64,000 nucleotides of DNA, taken from the NCBI RefSeq assembly GCF_003369915.1, contig NW_022881603.1, positions 36,913,124 through 36,977,123 on the forward strand. The letters run 5' to 3'. The first letter of the stretch is position 1. Each line of letters opens with the position of its first letter. The notes beneath the pieces were generated by a model that saw only the letters and a list, made by a program, of their open reading frames with translations, made no database searches and was not told where the DNA came from. Below, piece by piece: positions 33,996 through 46,410 of the stretch. This DNA is from Drosophila miranda (lineage: Eukaryota > Arthropoda > Insecta > Diptera > Drosophilidae). Both the position numbers and the translations under genes were made by a program.

Positions 33996-34199
33996 TTGCC
34001 AGGTAAAAAAGAGGTAAATATTATTATTATTAGTATTATTTTCCGCGGTCTAACTCGAGTTGTTATCCAGTTTAAATAAAGGGGCTTAAGTGGGCTAAGT
34101 TCGTTTTTTCATCGGTATGGCACGCTGAAAAGGCGACATTCTTAAGAAGCGTCCCTACATTTTTTTTAAGCTCCTAAATAATTACTGCTCGACGTCAGA
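33996..34199 (+). repeat. mars 5' flank, last 200 bases only (copy 3)
   Basis: Begins TTGCCAGGTAAAAAAGAGG, skipping about 1 kb of the flank present in other units. If this copy is transcribed, the minimal promoter must lie here or in the fused I-element. Confidence 0.75.
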
Positions 34200-36675
34200 A
34201 TGCAGCGCCACAGGGAATTATATAAACAGCAATCACTTGCTTTCAGCCCACGCAATTTCAATGAGCAGAACCGGGAACTCCAGAATGCGGCGCGTGCAAA
34301 ACAGCGCGAGGATCGTTTTCAAAGCAACCGCATTATTAGTGTTAGTCCAACTCCCGTCAAGCGTGCGGCACCTATACCGCCCTCAGAGGAGGCGCAGCCA
34401 CGCCTTACCTATGTCGCTCCTCCTAAGGAGAATCGAAAGCCAGAGCTGCCTCAGCAGCAGCAGCAGCAGGAACCCCACCCGGGACCTTTACATAAAGCGC
34501 TTCGTGGATTGGACGGCTGCCAGGAAGGAACAAACAAAGAACGAGCAAATTGCTCGTCGTGGTCAAAAGATGTTCACATATAAAACCGAAACACTTAAAC
34601 CTGCGACAAACCCCCAGAAAGAGCAGGAGAACGCTCCGGCATTTGTGCCGCCAAAAAGGCACTCCTTATATGTTTTGGCAAAAAAAACTCAGTGTACGCA
34701 GACGGCAGCGGAGAGGAAACAGCCTTTGGCAACCCAATTGCGTACCCAGGGTCATCCATCCAGATTGCGCGCTCAGCCTGCGGCAACCATGGCAAAGCTG
34801 CAACATGCAACGTCGCGTCCTCAACCGGTCACTGTGAAGACCCAAACATCAAACATGAAACATCAAACATCAGCAAGGAATGTCCAGCCAGCCACAGTGA
34901 AGCCTGCACCTTCACGTGCATTGCCCTTGAAGCCTACAGCAGGCCCAAAGCCCAAGGCAGCAGATTTGGTCGTTGGACCTTCTGCAAATGGGGTTGTTCA
35001 TTTGCCAAATGTGAGGACGCAACCATTCGAAAAGCCGGCCGTGAGTAAGCCCACCTTAAAAATACCAGCAGTGAAACCAAAGCCCATTCAAGGAGGCGGC
35101 GGAGGGGGAGCTGCGGGAAAATTTAAGTCGACCGCAGTAGCAAAAGGGCCGGCAATAAAAAACAAGCTTGCCAGCCAATTGTCGACCAGAATGAAGGCCA
35201 AGAGCAACGTCAGCAAGTACGTAGGTCTTCAAAAGAATGTTCGAAATCGGCCGGAGCTGATGAGAGAGTTGGTTGAGGCTGGGACCACTGAACTCCCACT
35301 GCCTCCCAATACGCCGCTGGAAGAGAAGATAAGTTTCCCTGCTCTGGCCACATTCACGCAGTGCAAGACGAACAATTGCAGTCAAGAAATGATAGAAGCC
35401 TTGGGTGAGATTTCAAATCTGAGTCCAGTGGGTCCAATGAGCAGCCACCGAGATTCGAAAGCGAAGCGGAAATTTGACTTTTCTAGGTACTCTTTGATAA
35501 AAACGGCAGCTGAAGAGAGTTTGATCTTGGATCCATATCTGGCTAAGGGTAAGTACAACAGGAATAAAATGGAGTAAAATGTAATATTATTGGTTTCCAG
35601 ATCCAGATGATAAAGAACAAGAAAATTCTACTCTGAAGGCAGCTGCGGAGCAAACCCCTCCTCGCAGGATTTCCGATGAGAAGCCCAACTACTTAAGTCC
35701 ATATGTGAGCGTCTCGCGCGGTAAAGTCAACTCTCGCTGTGAGCTTGAGAAGCGAAACAGCATGTATTTGCCCGGTGAGGAGTATCCTGTTGCCAATCGG
35801 CGGGCCCTCGAGTCGGTGCTCTACTTTCGCATACAGCTGGAGAATGAGATTCGACGACTGCGAGATATCTGCAGCGAGTGGGAAGCCTATAGCAAGGAGA
35901 ATGAGGCGCATCTGGTTGAGACGGGCGGCATAGATATGATCAATGTGGCCATTGGACAGACAAATTTGCTCTCTACCAAGAAATTGATGCAGTTCAGCGG
36001 TCTGATTGACCGTTGCGAGGCGGGAGCTACGGGCAAGAACCATCGACCCTACGATGGCAGCGAGGAGACGAAACCCGTCCAGGCAGAGGATCTGGAAGGG
36101 TGGTGGGACATGCTGCGACTCCAGAGTGAGAATGTTGACAAGCGCTTTGATAACTTGAAGCGATGGAAACAGAACAATTGGCAGGACCCCGATGCAGTTG
36201 AGGAATCGAAAATACCAGCCAAGCCTGTGGCCAAACCAAAGTCTAAGCTGGGCAACAATTTAAACGCTAAGCCCAAGGTCAAGGCCAGCAGTAACTTGAT
36301 GCAATTACTCCGCAAGGCCCATGCTGAAATGAAAAAGGCTAAGGCGGATGTGGTATCAGCGGACGATGCCCCGCAAACTCCATCTCGCAGCAGCACTCAG
36401 CGTGTGATCGTAGTACGCGACCGTCGGTCCTTCTCTCCTGCTCGCACCGTCCTGCGCATGTCTGTAGGCGAGAGCCGTTCTTCCAATGGTGGCAACACTC
36501 TGCTCAAGTCTGCTATATTGGCCGCAGCCGAACAAAACGCTCTTAATCATACCCCCCTCCCAATAAGGGACGCCAGTCGATTCTGAAAAAACCAGGGACC
36601 AGCAAGCGTGAAAGTCGTGGAGTTATTTTCAGTACAAAGAAAAAAGTACGGCACTTCAAATTCACCTACGAATAA
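34200..36675 (+). pseudogene. mars: mars copy 3, frameshifts in both exons
   Basis: Exons 34200-35548 and 35601 onward, with the standard 52-base intron. It keeps the 64 bases missing from copies 1 and 2 and the 24 bases missing from 2 and 4. A 7-base insertion at a CAG run (near 34453-34470) shifts the frame after about 90 codons. The GKAP domain in exon 2 is intact, but one C is missing in a C-run at 36552-36557, so translation ends at 36586 with an altered tail. Without that shift the stop would be 36673-36675. The GKAP hallmark EDLEGWWDMLRLQ is present. Confidence 0.85.
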
Positions 36676-36899
36676 GGCACTATTAGCGATGACCAGGGCC
36701 CAGCAGAAAATGAGCCGCAATCCGCGTCTTAGGCCATCCACCGAGTTTATGTAGTTTATCTATCATTTATTATTTAAAGTTATGTTTTTGTTTATATGTA
36801 TAGTATTATTTAATTCTGAAAATTATGTTTCAATTTCAAAGCCTTGTTTGATATTTTTTTTTTAATTAAGTACATCAATCAATCAAATAAAGGAAAAAA
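36676..36899 (+). other. mars: mars copy 3 3' UTR
   Basis: AT-rich, poly(A) signal AATAAA at 36886-36891, followed at once by DINE-1 D5. Confidence 0.75.
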
Positions 36900-38015
36900 A
36901 CGAGGGGGAACGTTGTGAGTTGCTGCGGACACCGCAACTCTACAGTTATACCGGATACTAAGTCAGTATGGCTCTCCTCCGGCAGACGCCGCTAATATTA
37001 AACGACACGACAAAGAGTGCGTGCGAGAGAGACAGAAAATCAGTCTGAGCGTGACGTCGGGCGCTGCGTAGCCACTGCAAATTGATTTGTTCCTATTGGC
37101 TATAAAAATGATCTGATCTGATCCAGATTCAGCAATCTTATAGATATGGTCATTATCTATGATTCTGCGTTTTTAGTTTTCTCAAATGTGCAATATTGTG
37201 GATGCAACAGATTTTCGTTCTTTGTGTGGGCGGAAAGGGGTGGGGTGAAATTTTGAGATACACGTTTTATAGTAAGATCTAACAGGAGTGCGGATACCAA
37301 ATTTGGTTACTCTAGCCTTAATAGTCTCTGAGATTTTTGAATATCCCCAGATTTTCGTCCTTTGCGGGGGCGGAAGGGGGTGTGGCGAAATTTAGAAACA
37401 AACTCGTCTCGGTCCGATATATTAGGAGTGTGGATACCAAATTTGGTTGCTCTAGCTTTTGTAGTCTCTGAGATCTAGGCGCTAATGTTTTACTCTAAGC
37501 AAAGCCGCCTATGCTACGTGTGTGTTAGAGAGAGACAGGGCGGGAAAAAAATGAAATTGTTTTCTTGATGCTAGCTATAATAATAATACGATCCATATCA
37601 GATTCCGCAGTCTTAAAGATATGGTCATTCTCTACAATTCTACGTTTTTGGTTTTCTCATATCTTTAAAATTGTGGATGCCACAGATTTTCGTCCTTTGT
37701 GGGGGCGGAAGTGGGCGGGGCGAAGTTTTGACATATTTTTGTAGCAGTGACATATCACAGAAGTCTGGGTCCAAAACATCGTTGCTCTAGCTCTTATAGT
37801 CTTTGAGCACTAGGCGCTGAAGGGGACGGACAGACGGACGGACGGACAGACGGACAGACAGACAGACAGACAGGGCCCAATCGACTCGGCTATTGATGCT
37901 GATCAAGAATATATATACTTTATGGGGTCGGAAACGATTCCTTCTGGACGTTACACACATCCACTTTTACCACAAATCTAATATACCCCAATACTCATTT
38001 TGAGTATCGGGTATA
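36900..38015 (-). mobile_element. DINE-1, copy D5 (mars-adjacent type)
   Basis: Full-length, with GTCTGGGTCC and GGGCCCAATCG variants as in D1, D2 and D7. Left stem-loop and both subterminal repeats are present (left reads ACCGGATACT). Confidence 0.85.
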
Positions 38016-38157
38016 AAAACTATATTTTATGAGATTCTGAACAAGTACAGAAAGGACGACTGGAACATTCTATCAACAGATGCCTCAGTTACAGAAAGTA
38101 CATGTGGCATAGGAATAGTAGAATGGCCTAGTGGAAATATCCACAAGTACAAAATAG
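38016..38157 (+). mobile_element. I-type element sliver between two DINE-1s (unit 3)
   Basis: 142 bases from the RNase H start (AACTATATTTTATGAG to ACAAAATAG). The adjoining I sequence resumes after D6 at 39266, with about 100 bases lost between. Confidence 0.85.
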
Positions 38158-39265
38158 ACGAGGTGGAACGTTGTGAGTTGCTGCGGACACCGCAACTCTA
38201 CAGTTATACCCGATACTTAGTCAGTATGGCTCTCCTGCGGCAGACGCCGCTAATATTGAACCACACGACAAAGATTGCGTGCGAGAGAGACAGAAAATCA
38301 GTCTGAGCGTGACGTCGGGCGCTGCGTAGCCACTGCAAATTGACTTCTTGCTTTTGGCTACAAAAATGATCCGATCTGATCCAGATTCAGCAATCTGATA
38401 GATATGGTCATTATCTATGATTCTGCGTTTTTAGTTTTCTCGAATGTGCAATATTGTGGATGCAACAGATTTTCGTCTTTTGTTGGGGCGGAAGGGGTGG
38501 GACGAAATTCTGAGATATACGTTTTATAGTGAGATCTAACAGAAGTGCGGATACCAAATTTGGTTACTCTAGCCTTAATAGTCTCTGAGATTTGTGGATG
38601 CCCCAGATTTTCGTCCTTTGCGGGGCGGAAGGGGGTGTGGCGAAATTTGGACACGAAACGGTCAAGGTCCGATATCACAGGAGTGTGGATACCAAATTTG
38701 GTTGCTCTGGCTCTTATAGGTTCTGAGATCCTTGAACTCATAATTTGCAATTGACAAAACCGACCATGAAACCTGTGTGTTAGAGAGAGACAGAGCGAGA
38801 AAGAATGAAATTGTTTTCTTGATTCTGGCTATAATCATTATACGATCTGGTTCAGATTTTGCACTTTAGAAGATATGGTCATCTTCACCGATTCTGCGTT
38901 TTTGGTTTTATCGTATCTTTAAAAATGTGGATGCCACAGATTTTCGTCCTTTGTGGGGTCGGAAGGGGGAGGGGCGAAGTTTTGACATATTTTTGTAGCA
39001 GTGACATATCACAGAAGTCTGGATCCAAAACATCGTTGCTCTAGCTCTTATAGTCTTTGAGCACTAGGCGCTGAAGGGGACGGACGGACGGACGGACGGA
39101 CGGACAGACGGACAGACAGACAGGGCTCAATCGACTCGGCTATTGATGCTGATCAAGAATATATATACTTTATGGGGTCGGAAACGATTCCTTCTGGACG
39201 TTACACACATCCACTTTTACCACAAATCTAATATACCCCAATACTCATTTTGAGTATCGGGTATA
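38158..39265 (-). mobile_element. DINE-1, copy D6 (second type, inside the I fragment)
   Basis: Starts ACGAGGTGGAACG and differs from the mars-adjacent type throughout: GATCCTTGAACTC block, GTCTGGATCC, GGGCTCAATCG. Its start and end fix the family borders, because the I sequence on both sides is known. About 100 bases of I sequence were lost at the insertion. Confidence 0.85.
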
Positions 39266-40109
39266 AAAAGGCTTTGATTTTAAGTGATGGATTAGGAGCT
39301 ATTAATTTAATTAAAAATAAGAATACAGACTCGTACCTAGTGAATGATATTCACAACATAATTAACCAATCAGACATTCAGAAACTTGACATTCTATGGG
39401 TCCCTGGTCACAAGGGTGTGGCCATCAACGAAAAGACTGACATAGCAGCAAAGGCTGCTACAAGTGAGGGGTTTACAATAAATATAAAATACAGCTACAA
39501 GGAGGCTCAAAGAGAAATTAGGAACTTTTTAGTATACAAATGGAATGAGGACTACAGGACGAAGTGTAGGACGAAGGGATCCAGCCTCATAGACATATTT
39601 CCAGACATACCCAGTAAACCCTGGCATTTTTCTCTTAAATGGAATGCTAAAAGCATCAAGACCATTAACAGACTTATGACGGGACACACATACGACAAAG
39701 TCTTCCTACACAGAATCAAAGCAATTGACTCAAATATCTGCGAAACGTGCAATGTAACTGAATATGCCGAACACCTGATCTTCGATTGCCAAAGATTTGC
39801 CGGGCTCAGAAGGAAATTCAAAATCTTTAAATATTATAACAATTTACATCAATTATTAATAAAAAAAGAGCCGCTACATCTCAGAGAGCTGGCAATCTTC
39901 ATCAAAACTGCTGACTTAAACTTTTGACCCCTTTTTTCTTCATCATGTTATAAAGTAATTTCAGTTTATTTTCTAAAACAGTTAAGTAATTTTCCTCTTT
40001 TTTTTATAAACCGACCTGTCAAACTCGCCAAACTACATCACCAGTATCTGATCAATGTGGCTACAGTGCTACGATCAAAATTCCGATCATCCTTGAGATG
40101 ATTTAAAAC

Positions 40110-40148
<39 letters not shown>
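39266..40148 (+). mobile_element. I-type element 3' fragment (unit 3)
   Basis: Starts at AAAAGGCTTTG in RNase H and runs to the poly(A) tract. The frame is open from the DINE-1 join to the stop after KTADLNF at 39927, with VPGHKG and CETC...HLIFDC. The first RNase H Asp is missing because of the DINE-1 insertion, so it cannot be active. Confidence 0.85.
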
Positions 40149-40153
<5 letters not shown>

Positions 40154-41388
40154 TTCGGTTGAATACTAGCAACGACTATCAGCACTGAACACATATTTTT
40201 AACCGATAATCTAATCAATTTTATATAAAAGTGGCTAATTTTAAGTACCATCTTTATTGGCATTGTTTATAAAATAAGGTTTCAATAAAAAATGTCAACA
40301 ATTTCCACTAAGTTTATTTCTTTACATGGTAACTACCCATTTGCTACATATTAAAATCATTTTTATAAAGGGGAATATGTGTACTTTTCAAAATTGTTGG
40401 CCCGTTCTTTTCCATATAAGCCCCATGGAAGCGCCAGTGTGAAAAACCCCCGTTATGCATATTTTTACATTCCTTTTTTTATATTTTTGAAAACATTGAG
40501 ATTTTGATGGCAAGTGATCAAGATTTCGATGATTTCCCGCATTAATAATCGATGTGGCTCTAAATTGAATTTTTACACGACTTCTACATTGGGGCATTGG
40601 CTAAGAGGGTGAGTGCATAACCTTAATATACTGGAAAATACTATGGAAAGTATTTTTATATTTTGCAAGGTGTGTGAACCAGACATTGTGGCAAGAAAAT
40701 TAGTGTACTAAGTGACTTGGCGATAAAATATACGGTCTGAAATATGCCACATATACCCACTTAAGACCCCTCTATTTAAACAGTCATTGTAGATACCTCC
40801 TATCCCTTCTTTTACTCACAACAAAAAAACCCACTATATCCACGATTTCCACTATTTTTCGGTGCAATATTAAAATACCCCTTTGGCATACAATGGGCTA
40901 ATCGTTCTGTGATTTGATATTATTAGCTTGCTAGGACTTTATAGCTGAACATGAAGTTTATCCGATTGATAGATTATTTTTCTAAAATAGTAGCCAACTT
41001 TTGCTAGTCATTCTTATTGGATTTGTTTAGAATTTTCACGAGTTTTCAAAGTGAAAATTTTGAAAAATATACCGCTAAAAATTATTGTGTAAAAAAAGCA
41101 CTACCTTTAAAAAAACTGCATACAAAATACCAGATTAAATTGTTAATCAAATTCCAAGTCCCCAATCTATCAAAAAAAGTTTCCTTGCCAGGTAAAAAAG
41201 AGGTAAATATTATTATTATTAGTATTATTTTCCTCGGTCTAACTCGAGTTGTTATCCAGTTTAAATAAAGGGGCTTAAGTGGGCTAAGTTCGTTTTTTCA
41301 TCGGTATGGCACGCTGAAAAGGCGCCATTCTTAAGAAGCGTCCCTCCATTTTTTTTAAACTCCTAAATAATTACTGCTCGACGTCATA
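40149..41388 (+). repeat. mars 5' flanking region, unit 3
   Basis: As in other units. Right after the tail it reads TTTCTTTCGGT, a one-base change from TTGCTTTCGGT of the target duplication, shared with the two following units. A 4-base deletion in the CTAGCTAGCAAC block is also shared. No gene supported. Confidence 0.7.
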
Positions 41389-43828
41389 ATGCAGCGCCAC
41401 AGGGAATTATATAAACAGCAATCACTTGCTTTTAGCCCACGCAATTTCAATGAGCAGAACCGGGAACTCCAGAATGCGGCGCGTGCAAAACAGCGCATTA
41501 TTAGTGTTAGTCCAACTCCCGTCAAGCGTGCGGCACCTATACCGCCCTCAGAGGAGGCGCAGCCACGCCTTACCTATGTCGCTCCTCCTAAGGAGAATCG
41601 AAAACCAGAGCTGCCTCAGCAGCAGAGGAACCCCACCCGGGACCTTTACATAAAGCGCTTCGTGGATTGGAAGGCTGCCAGAAAGGAACAAACAAAGAAC
41701 GAGCAAATTGCTCGTCGTGGTCAAAAGATGTTCACATATAAAACCGAAACACTTAAACCTGCGACAAACCCCCAGAAAGAGCAGGAGAACGCTCCGGCAT
41801 TTGTGCCGCCAAAAAGGCACTCCTTATATGTTTTGGCAAAAAAAACTCAGTGTACGCAGACGGCAGCGGAGAGGAAACAGCCTTTGGCAACCCAATTGCG
41901 TACCCCGGGTCATCCATCCAGATTGCGCGCTCAGCCTGCGGCAACCATGGCAAAGCTGCAACATGCAACGTCGCGTCCTCAGCCGGTCACTGTGAAGACC
42001 CAAACATCAAACATGAAACATCAAACATCAGCAAGGAATGTCCAGCCAGCCACAGTGAAGCCTGCACCTTCACGTGCATTGCCCTTGAAGCCTACAGCAG
42101 GCCCAAAGCCCAAGGCAGCAGATTTGGTCGTTGGACCTTCTGCAAATGGGGTTGTTCATTTGCCAAATGTGAGGACGCAACCATTCGAAAAGCCGGCCGT
42201 GAGTAAGCCCACCTTAAAAATACCAGCAGTAAAACCAAAGCCCATTCAAGGAGGCGGCGGAGGGGGAGCTGCGGGAAAATTTAAGTCGACCGCAGTAGCA
42301 AAAGGGCCGGCAATACAAAACAAGCTTGCCAGCCAATTGTCGACCAGAATGAAGGCCAAGAGCAACGTCAGCAAGTACGTAGGTCTTCAAAAGAATGTTC
42401 GAAATCGGCCGGAGCTGATGAGAGAGTTGGTTGAGGCTGGGACCACTGAACTCCCACTGCCTCCCAATACGCCGCTGGAAGAGAAGATAAGTTTCCCTGC
42501 TCTGGTCACATTCACGCAGTGCAAGACCAACTTTTGCAGTCAAGAAATGATAGAAGCCTTGGGTGAGATTTCAAATCTGAGTCCAGTGGGTCCAATGAGC
42601 AGCCACCGAGATTCGAAAGCGAAGCGGACATTTGACTTTTCTAGGTACTCTTTGATAAAAACGGCAGCTGAAGAGAGTTTGATCTTGGATCCATATCTGG
42701 CTAAGGGTAAGTACAACAGGAATAAAATGGAGTAAAATGTAATATTATTGGTTTCCAGATCCAGATGATAAAGAACAAGAAAATTCTACTCTGAAGGCAG
42801 CTGCGGAGCAAACCCCTCCTCGCAGGATTTCCTATGAGAAGCCAAACTACTTAAGTCCATATGTGAGCGTCTCGCGCGGTAAAGTCAACTCTCGCTGGGA
42901 GCGTGAGAAGCGAAACAGCATGTATTTGCCCGGTGAGGAGTATCCTGTTGCCAATCGGCGGACCCTCGAGTCGGTGCTCTACTTTCGCATACAGCTGGAG
43001 AATGAGATTCGACGACTGCGAGATATCTGCAGCGAGTGGGAAGCCTATAGCAAGGAGAATGAGGCGCATCTGGTTGAGACGGGCGGCATAGATATGATCA
43101 ATGTGGCCATTGGACAGACAAATTTGCTCTCTACCAAGAAATTGATGCAGTTCAGCGGTCTGATTGACCGTTGCGAGGCGGGAGCTACGGGCAAGAACCA
43201 TCGACCCTACGATGGCAGCGAGGAGACGAAACCCGTCCAGGCAGAGGATCTGGAAGGGTGGTGGGACATGCTGCGACTCCAGAGTGAGAATGTTGACAAG
43301 CGCTTTGATAACTTGAAGCGATGGAAACAGAACAATTGGCAGGACCCCGATGCAGTTGAGGAATCGAAAATACCAGCCAAGCCTGTGGCCAAACCAAAGT
43401 CTAAGCTGGGCAACAATTTAAACGCTAAGCCCAAGGTCAAGGCCAGCAGTAACTTGATGCAATTACTCCGCAAGGCCCATGCTGAAATGAAAAAGGCTAA
43501 GGCGGATGTGGTATCAGCGGACGATGCCCCGCAAACTCCATCTCGCAGCAGCACTCAGCGTGTGATCGTAGTACGCGACCGTCGGTCCTTCTCTCCTGCT
43601 CGCACCGTCCTGCGCATGTCTGTAGGCGAGAGCCGTTCTTCCAATGGTGGCAACACTCTGCTCAAGTCTGCTATATTGGCCGCAGCCGAACAAAACGCTC
43701 TTAATCATACCCACCCTCCCAATAAGGGACGCCAGTCGATTCTGAAAAAACCAGGGACCAGCAAGCGTGAAAGTCGTGGAGTTATTTTCAGTACACTTCA
43801 AATTCACCTACGAAGAAGGCACTATTAG
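41389..43828 (+). CDS. mars: mars copy 4: intact two-exon frame, altered C-terminus
   Basis: The only copy open from ATG through both exons: 41389-42706 and 42759-43828, predicted 795 residues. The N-terminal 440 residues are basic and proline/lysine-rich, suited to microtubule binding. The GKAP domain covers about residues 490-620 (LENEIRRL, CSEWEAY, QFSGLIDRCE, EDLEGWWDMLRLQ). HURP/Mars proteins bundle and stabilise spindle microtubules and recruit phosphatase 1. The copy lacks the 8 residues EDRFQSNR, an in-frame change. A 17-base deletion near 43796 shifts the last codons, so it ends LQIHLRRRHY instead of the FKFTYE-type tail. Whether it is expressed cannot be told from sequence. Confidence 0.8.
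42707..42758 (+). other. mars: Intron of mars copy 4
   Basis: GTAAGTAC...GGTTTCCAG, 52 bases, phase 1. In-frame stops lie inside it (TAA near 42734), so splicing is needed to make the full protein. Confidence 0.9.
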
Positions 43829-44041
43829 CGATGACCAGGGCCCAGCAGAAAATGAGCCGCAATCCGCGTCTTAGGCCATCCACCGAGTTTATGTAGTTAA
43901 TCTATCATTTATTATTTAAAGTTACGTTTTTGTTTATATGTATAGTATTATTTAATTCTGAAAATTATGTTTCAATTTCAAAGCCTTGTTTGATATTTTT
44001 TTTTTAATTAAGTACATCAATCAATCAAATAAAGGAAAAAA
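43829..44041 (+). other. mars: mars copy 4 3' UTR
   Basis: AT-rich, poly(A) signal AATAAA at 44028-44033, next to DINE-1 D7. It includes the former C-terminal codons and TAG, now out of frame. Confidence 0.75.
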
Positions 44042-45162
44042 ACGAGGGGAACGTTGTGAGTTGCTGCGGACACCGCAACTCTACAGTTATACCCGATACT
44101 AAGTCAGTATGGCTCTCCTCCGGCAGACGCCGCTAATATTAAACGACACGACAAAGAGTGCGTGCGAGAGAGACAGAAAATCAGTCTGAGCGTGACGTCG
44201 GGCGCTGCGTAGCCACTGCAAATTGATTTGTTCCTATTGGCTATAAAAATGATCTGATCTGATCCAGATTCAGCAATCTGATAGATATGGTCATTATCTA
44301 TGATTCTGCGTTTTTAGTTTTCTCGAATGTGCAATATTGTGGATGCAACAGACTTTCGTTCTTTGTTAGGGCGGAAGGGGGTGGGGTGAAATTTTGAGAT
44401 ACACGTTTTATAGTAAGATCTAACAGGAGTGCGGATACCAAATTTGGTTACTCTAGCCTTAATAGTCTCTGAGATTTTTGAATATCCCCAGATTTTCGTC
44501 CTTTGCGGGGCGGAAGGGGGTGTGGTGAAATTTAGAAACAAACTCGTCTCGGTCCGATATATTAGGAGTGTGGATACCAAATTTGGTTGCTCTAGCTTTT
44601 GTAGTCTCTGAGATCTAGGCGCTAATGTTTTACTCTAAGCAAAGCCGCCTATGCTACGTGTGTGTTAGAGAGAGACAGGGCGGGAAAAAAATGAGATTGT
44701 TTTCTTGATGCTAGCTATAATAATAATACGATCCAATTCAGATTCAGCAGTCTTAAAGATATGGTCATTCTCTACAATTCTACGTTTTTGGTTTTCTCAT
44801 ATCTTTAAAATTGTGGATGCCACAGATTTTCGTCCTTTGTGGGGCGGAAGTGGGCGGGGCGAAGTTTTGACATATTTTTGTAGCAGTGACATATCACAGA
44901 AGTCTGGGTCCAAAACATCGTTGCTCTAGCTCTTATAGTCTTTGAGCACTAGGCGCTGAAGGGGACGGGCAGACGGGCGGACGGACAGACGGACAGACGG
45001 ACAGACAGACAGACAGACAGGGCCCAATCGACTCGGCTATTGATGCTGATCAAGAATATATATACTTTATGGGGTCGGAAACGATTCCTTCTGGACGTTA
45101 CACACATCCACTTTTACCACAAATCTAATATACCCCAATACTCATTTTGAGTATCGGGTATA
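44042..45162 (-). mobile_element. DINE-1, copy D7 (mars-adjacent type)
   Basis: Full-length. Its tetranucleotide array is changed and longer (GGACGGGCAGACGGGCGG), otherwise as D5. Confidence 0.85.
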
Positions 45163-45304
45163 AAAACTATATTTTATGAGATTCTGAACAAGTACAGAAA
45201 GGACGACTGGAACATTCTATCAACAGATGCCTCAGTTACAGAAAGTACATGTGGCATAGGAATAGTAGAATGGCCTAGTGGAAATATCCACAAGTACAAA
45301 ATAG
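45163..45304 (+). mobile_element. I-type element sliver between two DINE-1s (unit 4)
   Basis: Same 142-base piece as 38016-38157, with the same borders. Confidence 0.85.
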
Positions 45305-46410
45305 ACGAGGTGGAACGTTGTGAGTTGCTGCGGACACCGCAACTCTACAGTTATACCCGATACTTAGTCAGTATGGCTCTCCTGCGGCAGACGCCGCTAA
45401 TATTGAACCACACGACAAAGATTGCGTGCGAGAGAGACAGAAAATCAGTCTGAGCGTGACGTCGGGCGCTGCGTAGCCACTGAAAATTGACTTCTTGCTT
45501 TTGGCTACAAAAATGATCCGATCTGATCCAGATTCAGCAATCTGATAGATATGGTCATTATCTATGATTCTGCGTTTTTAGTTTTCTCGAATGTGCAATA
45601 TTGTGGATGCAACAGATTTTCGTCTTTTGTTGGGGCGGAAGGGGGTGGGACGAAATTCTGAGATATACGTTTTATAGTGAGATCTAACAGAAGTGCGGAT
45701 ACCAAATTTGGTTACTCTAGCCTTAATAGTCTCTGAGATTTGTGGATGCCCCAGATTTTCGTCCTTTGCGGGGGCGGAAGGGGGTGTGGCGAAATTTGGA
45801 CACGAAACGGTCAAGGTCCGATATCACAGGAGTGTGGATACCAAATTTGGTTGCTCTGGCTCTTATAGGTTCTGAGATCCTTGAACTCATAATTTGCAAT
45901 TGACAAAACCGACCATGAAACCTGTGTGTTAGAGAGAGACAGAGCGAGAAAGAATGAAATTGTTTTCTTGATTCTGGCTATAATCATTATACGATCTGGT
46001 TCAGATTTTGCACTTTAGAAGATATGGTCATCTTCACCGATTCTGCGTTTTTGGTTTTATCGTATCTTTAAAAATGTGGATGCCACAGATTTTCGTCCTT
46101 TGTGGGGGCGGAAGTGGGCGGGGCGAAGTTTTGACATATTTTTGTAGCAGTGACATATCACAGAAGTCTGGATCCAAAACATCGTTGCTCTAGCTCTTAT
46201 AGTCTTTGAGCACTAGGCGCTGAAGGGGACGGACGGACGGACGGACGGACAGACGGACAGACAGACAGGGCTCAATCGACTCGGGTATTGATGCTGATCA
46301 AGAATATATATACTTTATGGGGTCGGAAACGATTCCTTCTGGACGTTACACACATCCACTTTTACCACAAATCTAATATACCCCAATACTCATTTTGAGT
46401 ATCGGGTATA
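45305..46410 (-). mobile_element. DINE-1, copy D8 (second type)
   Basis: Matches D6 (ACGAGGTGG start, GTCTGGATCC, GGGCTCAATCG), with the same insertion position in the I fragment. Confidence 0.85.

Larger units (their letters stand above)
36900..44041 (+). repeat. mars amplicon unit 3 (about 7.1 kb, two DINE-1s)
   Basis: DINE-1 D5, a 142-base I fragment, DINE-1 D6, the I 3' fragment, mars 5' flank, mars copy 4 and its UTR. The same order recurs at 44042-51225. Confidence 0.9.

Noticed and set aside
40388-40597. Minus-strand 69-codon frame in the mars 5' flank, seen in most units
   Set aside because: AT-rich, borders vary with single indels, resembles nothing.
41017-41268. An 83-codon lysine-rich frame in the mars 5' flank, open in four units
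   Set aside because: It has no ATG, is broken by stops in units 1 and 2, and the units are too similar for openness to mean conservation.
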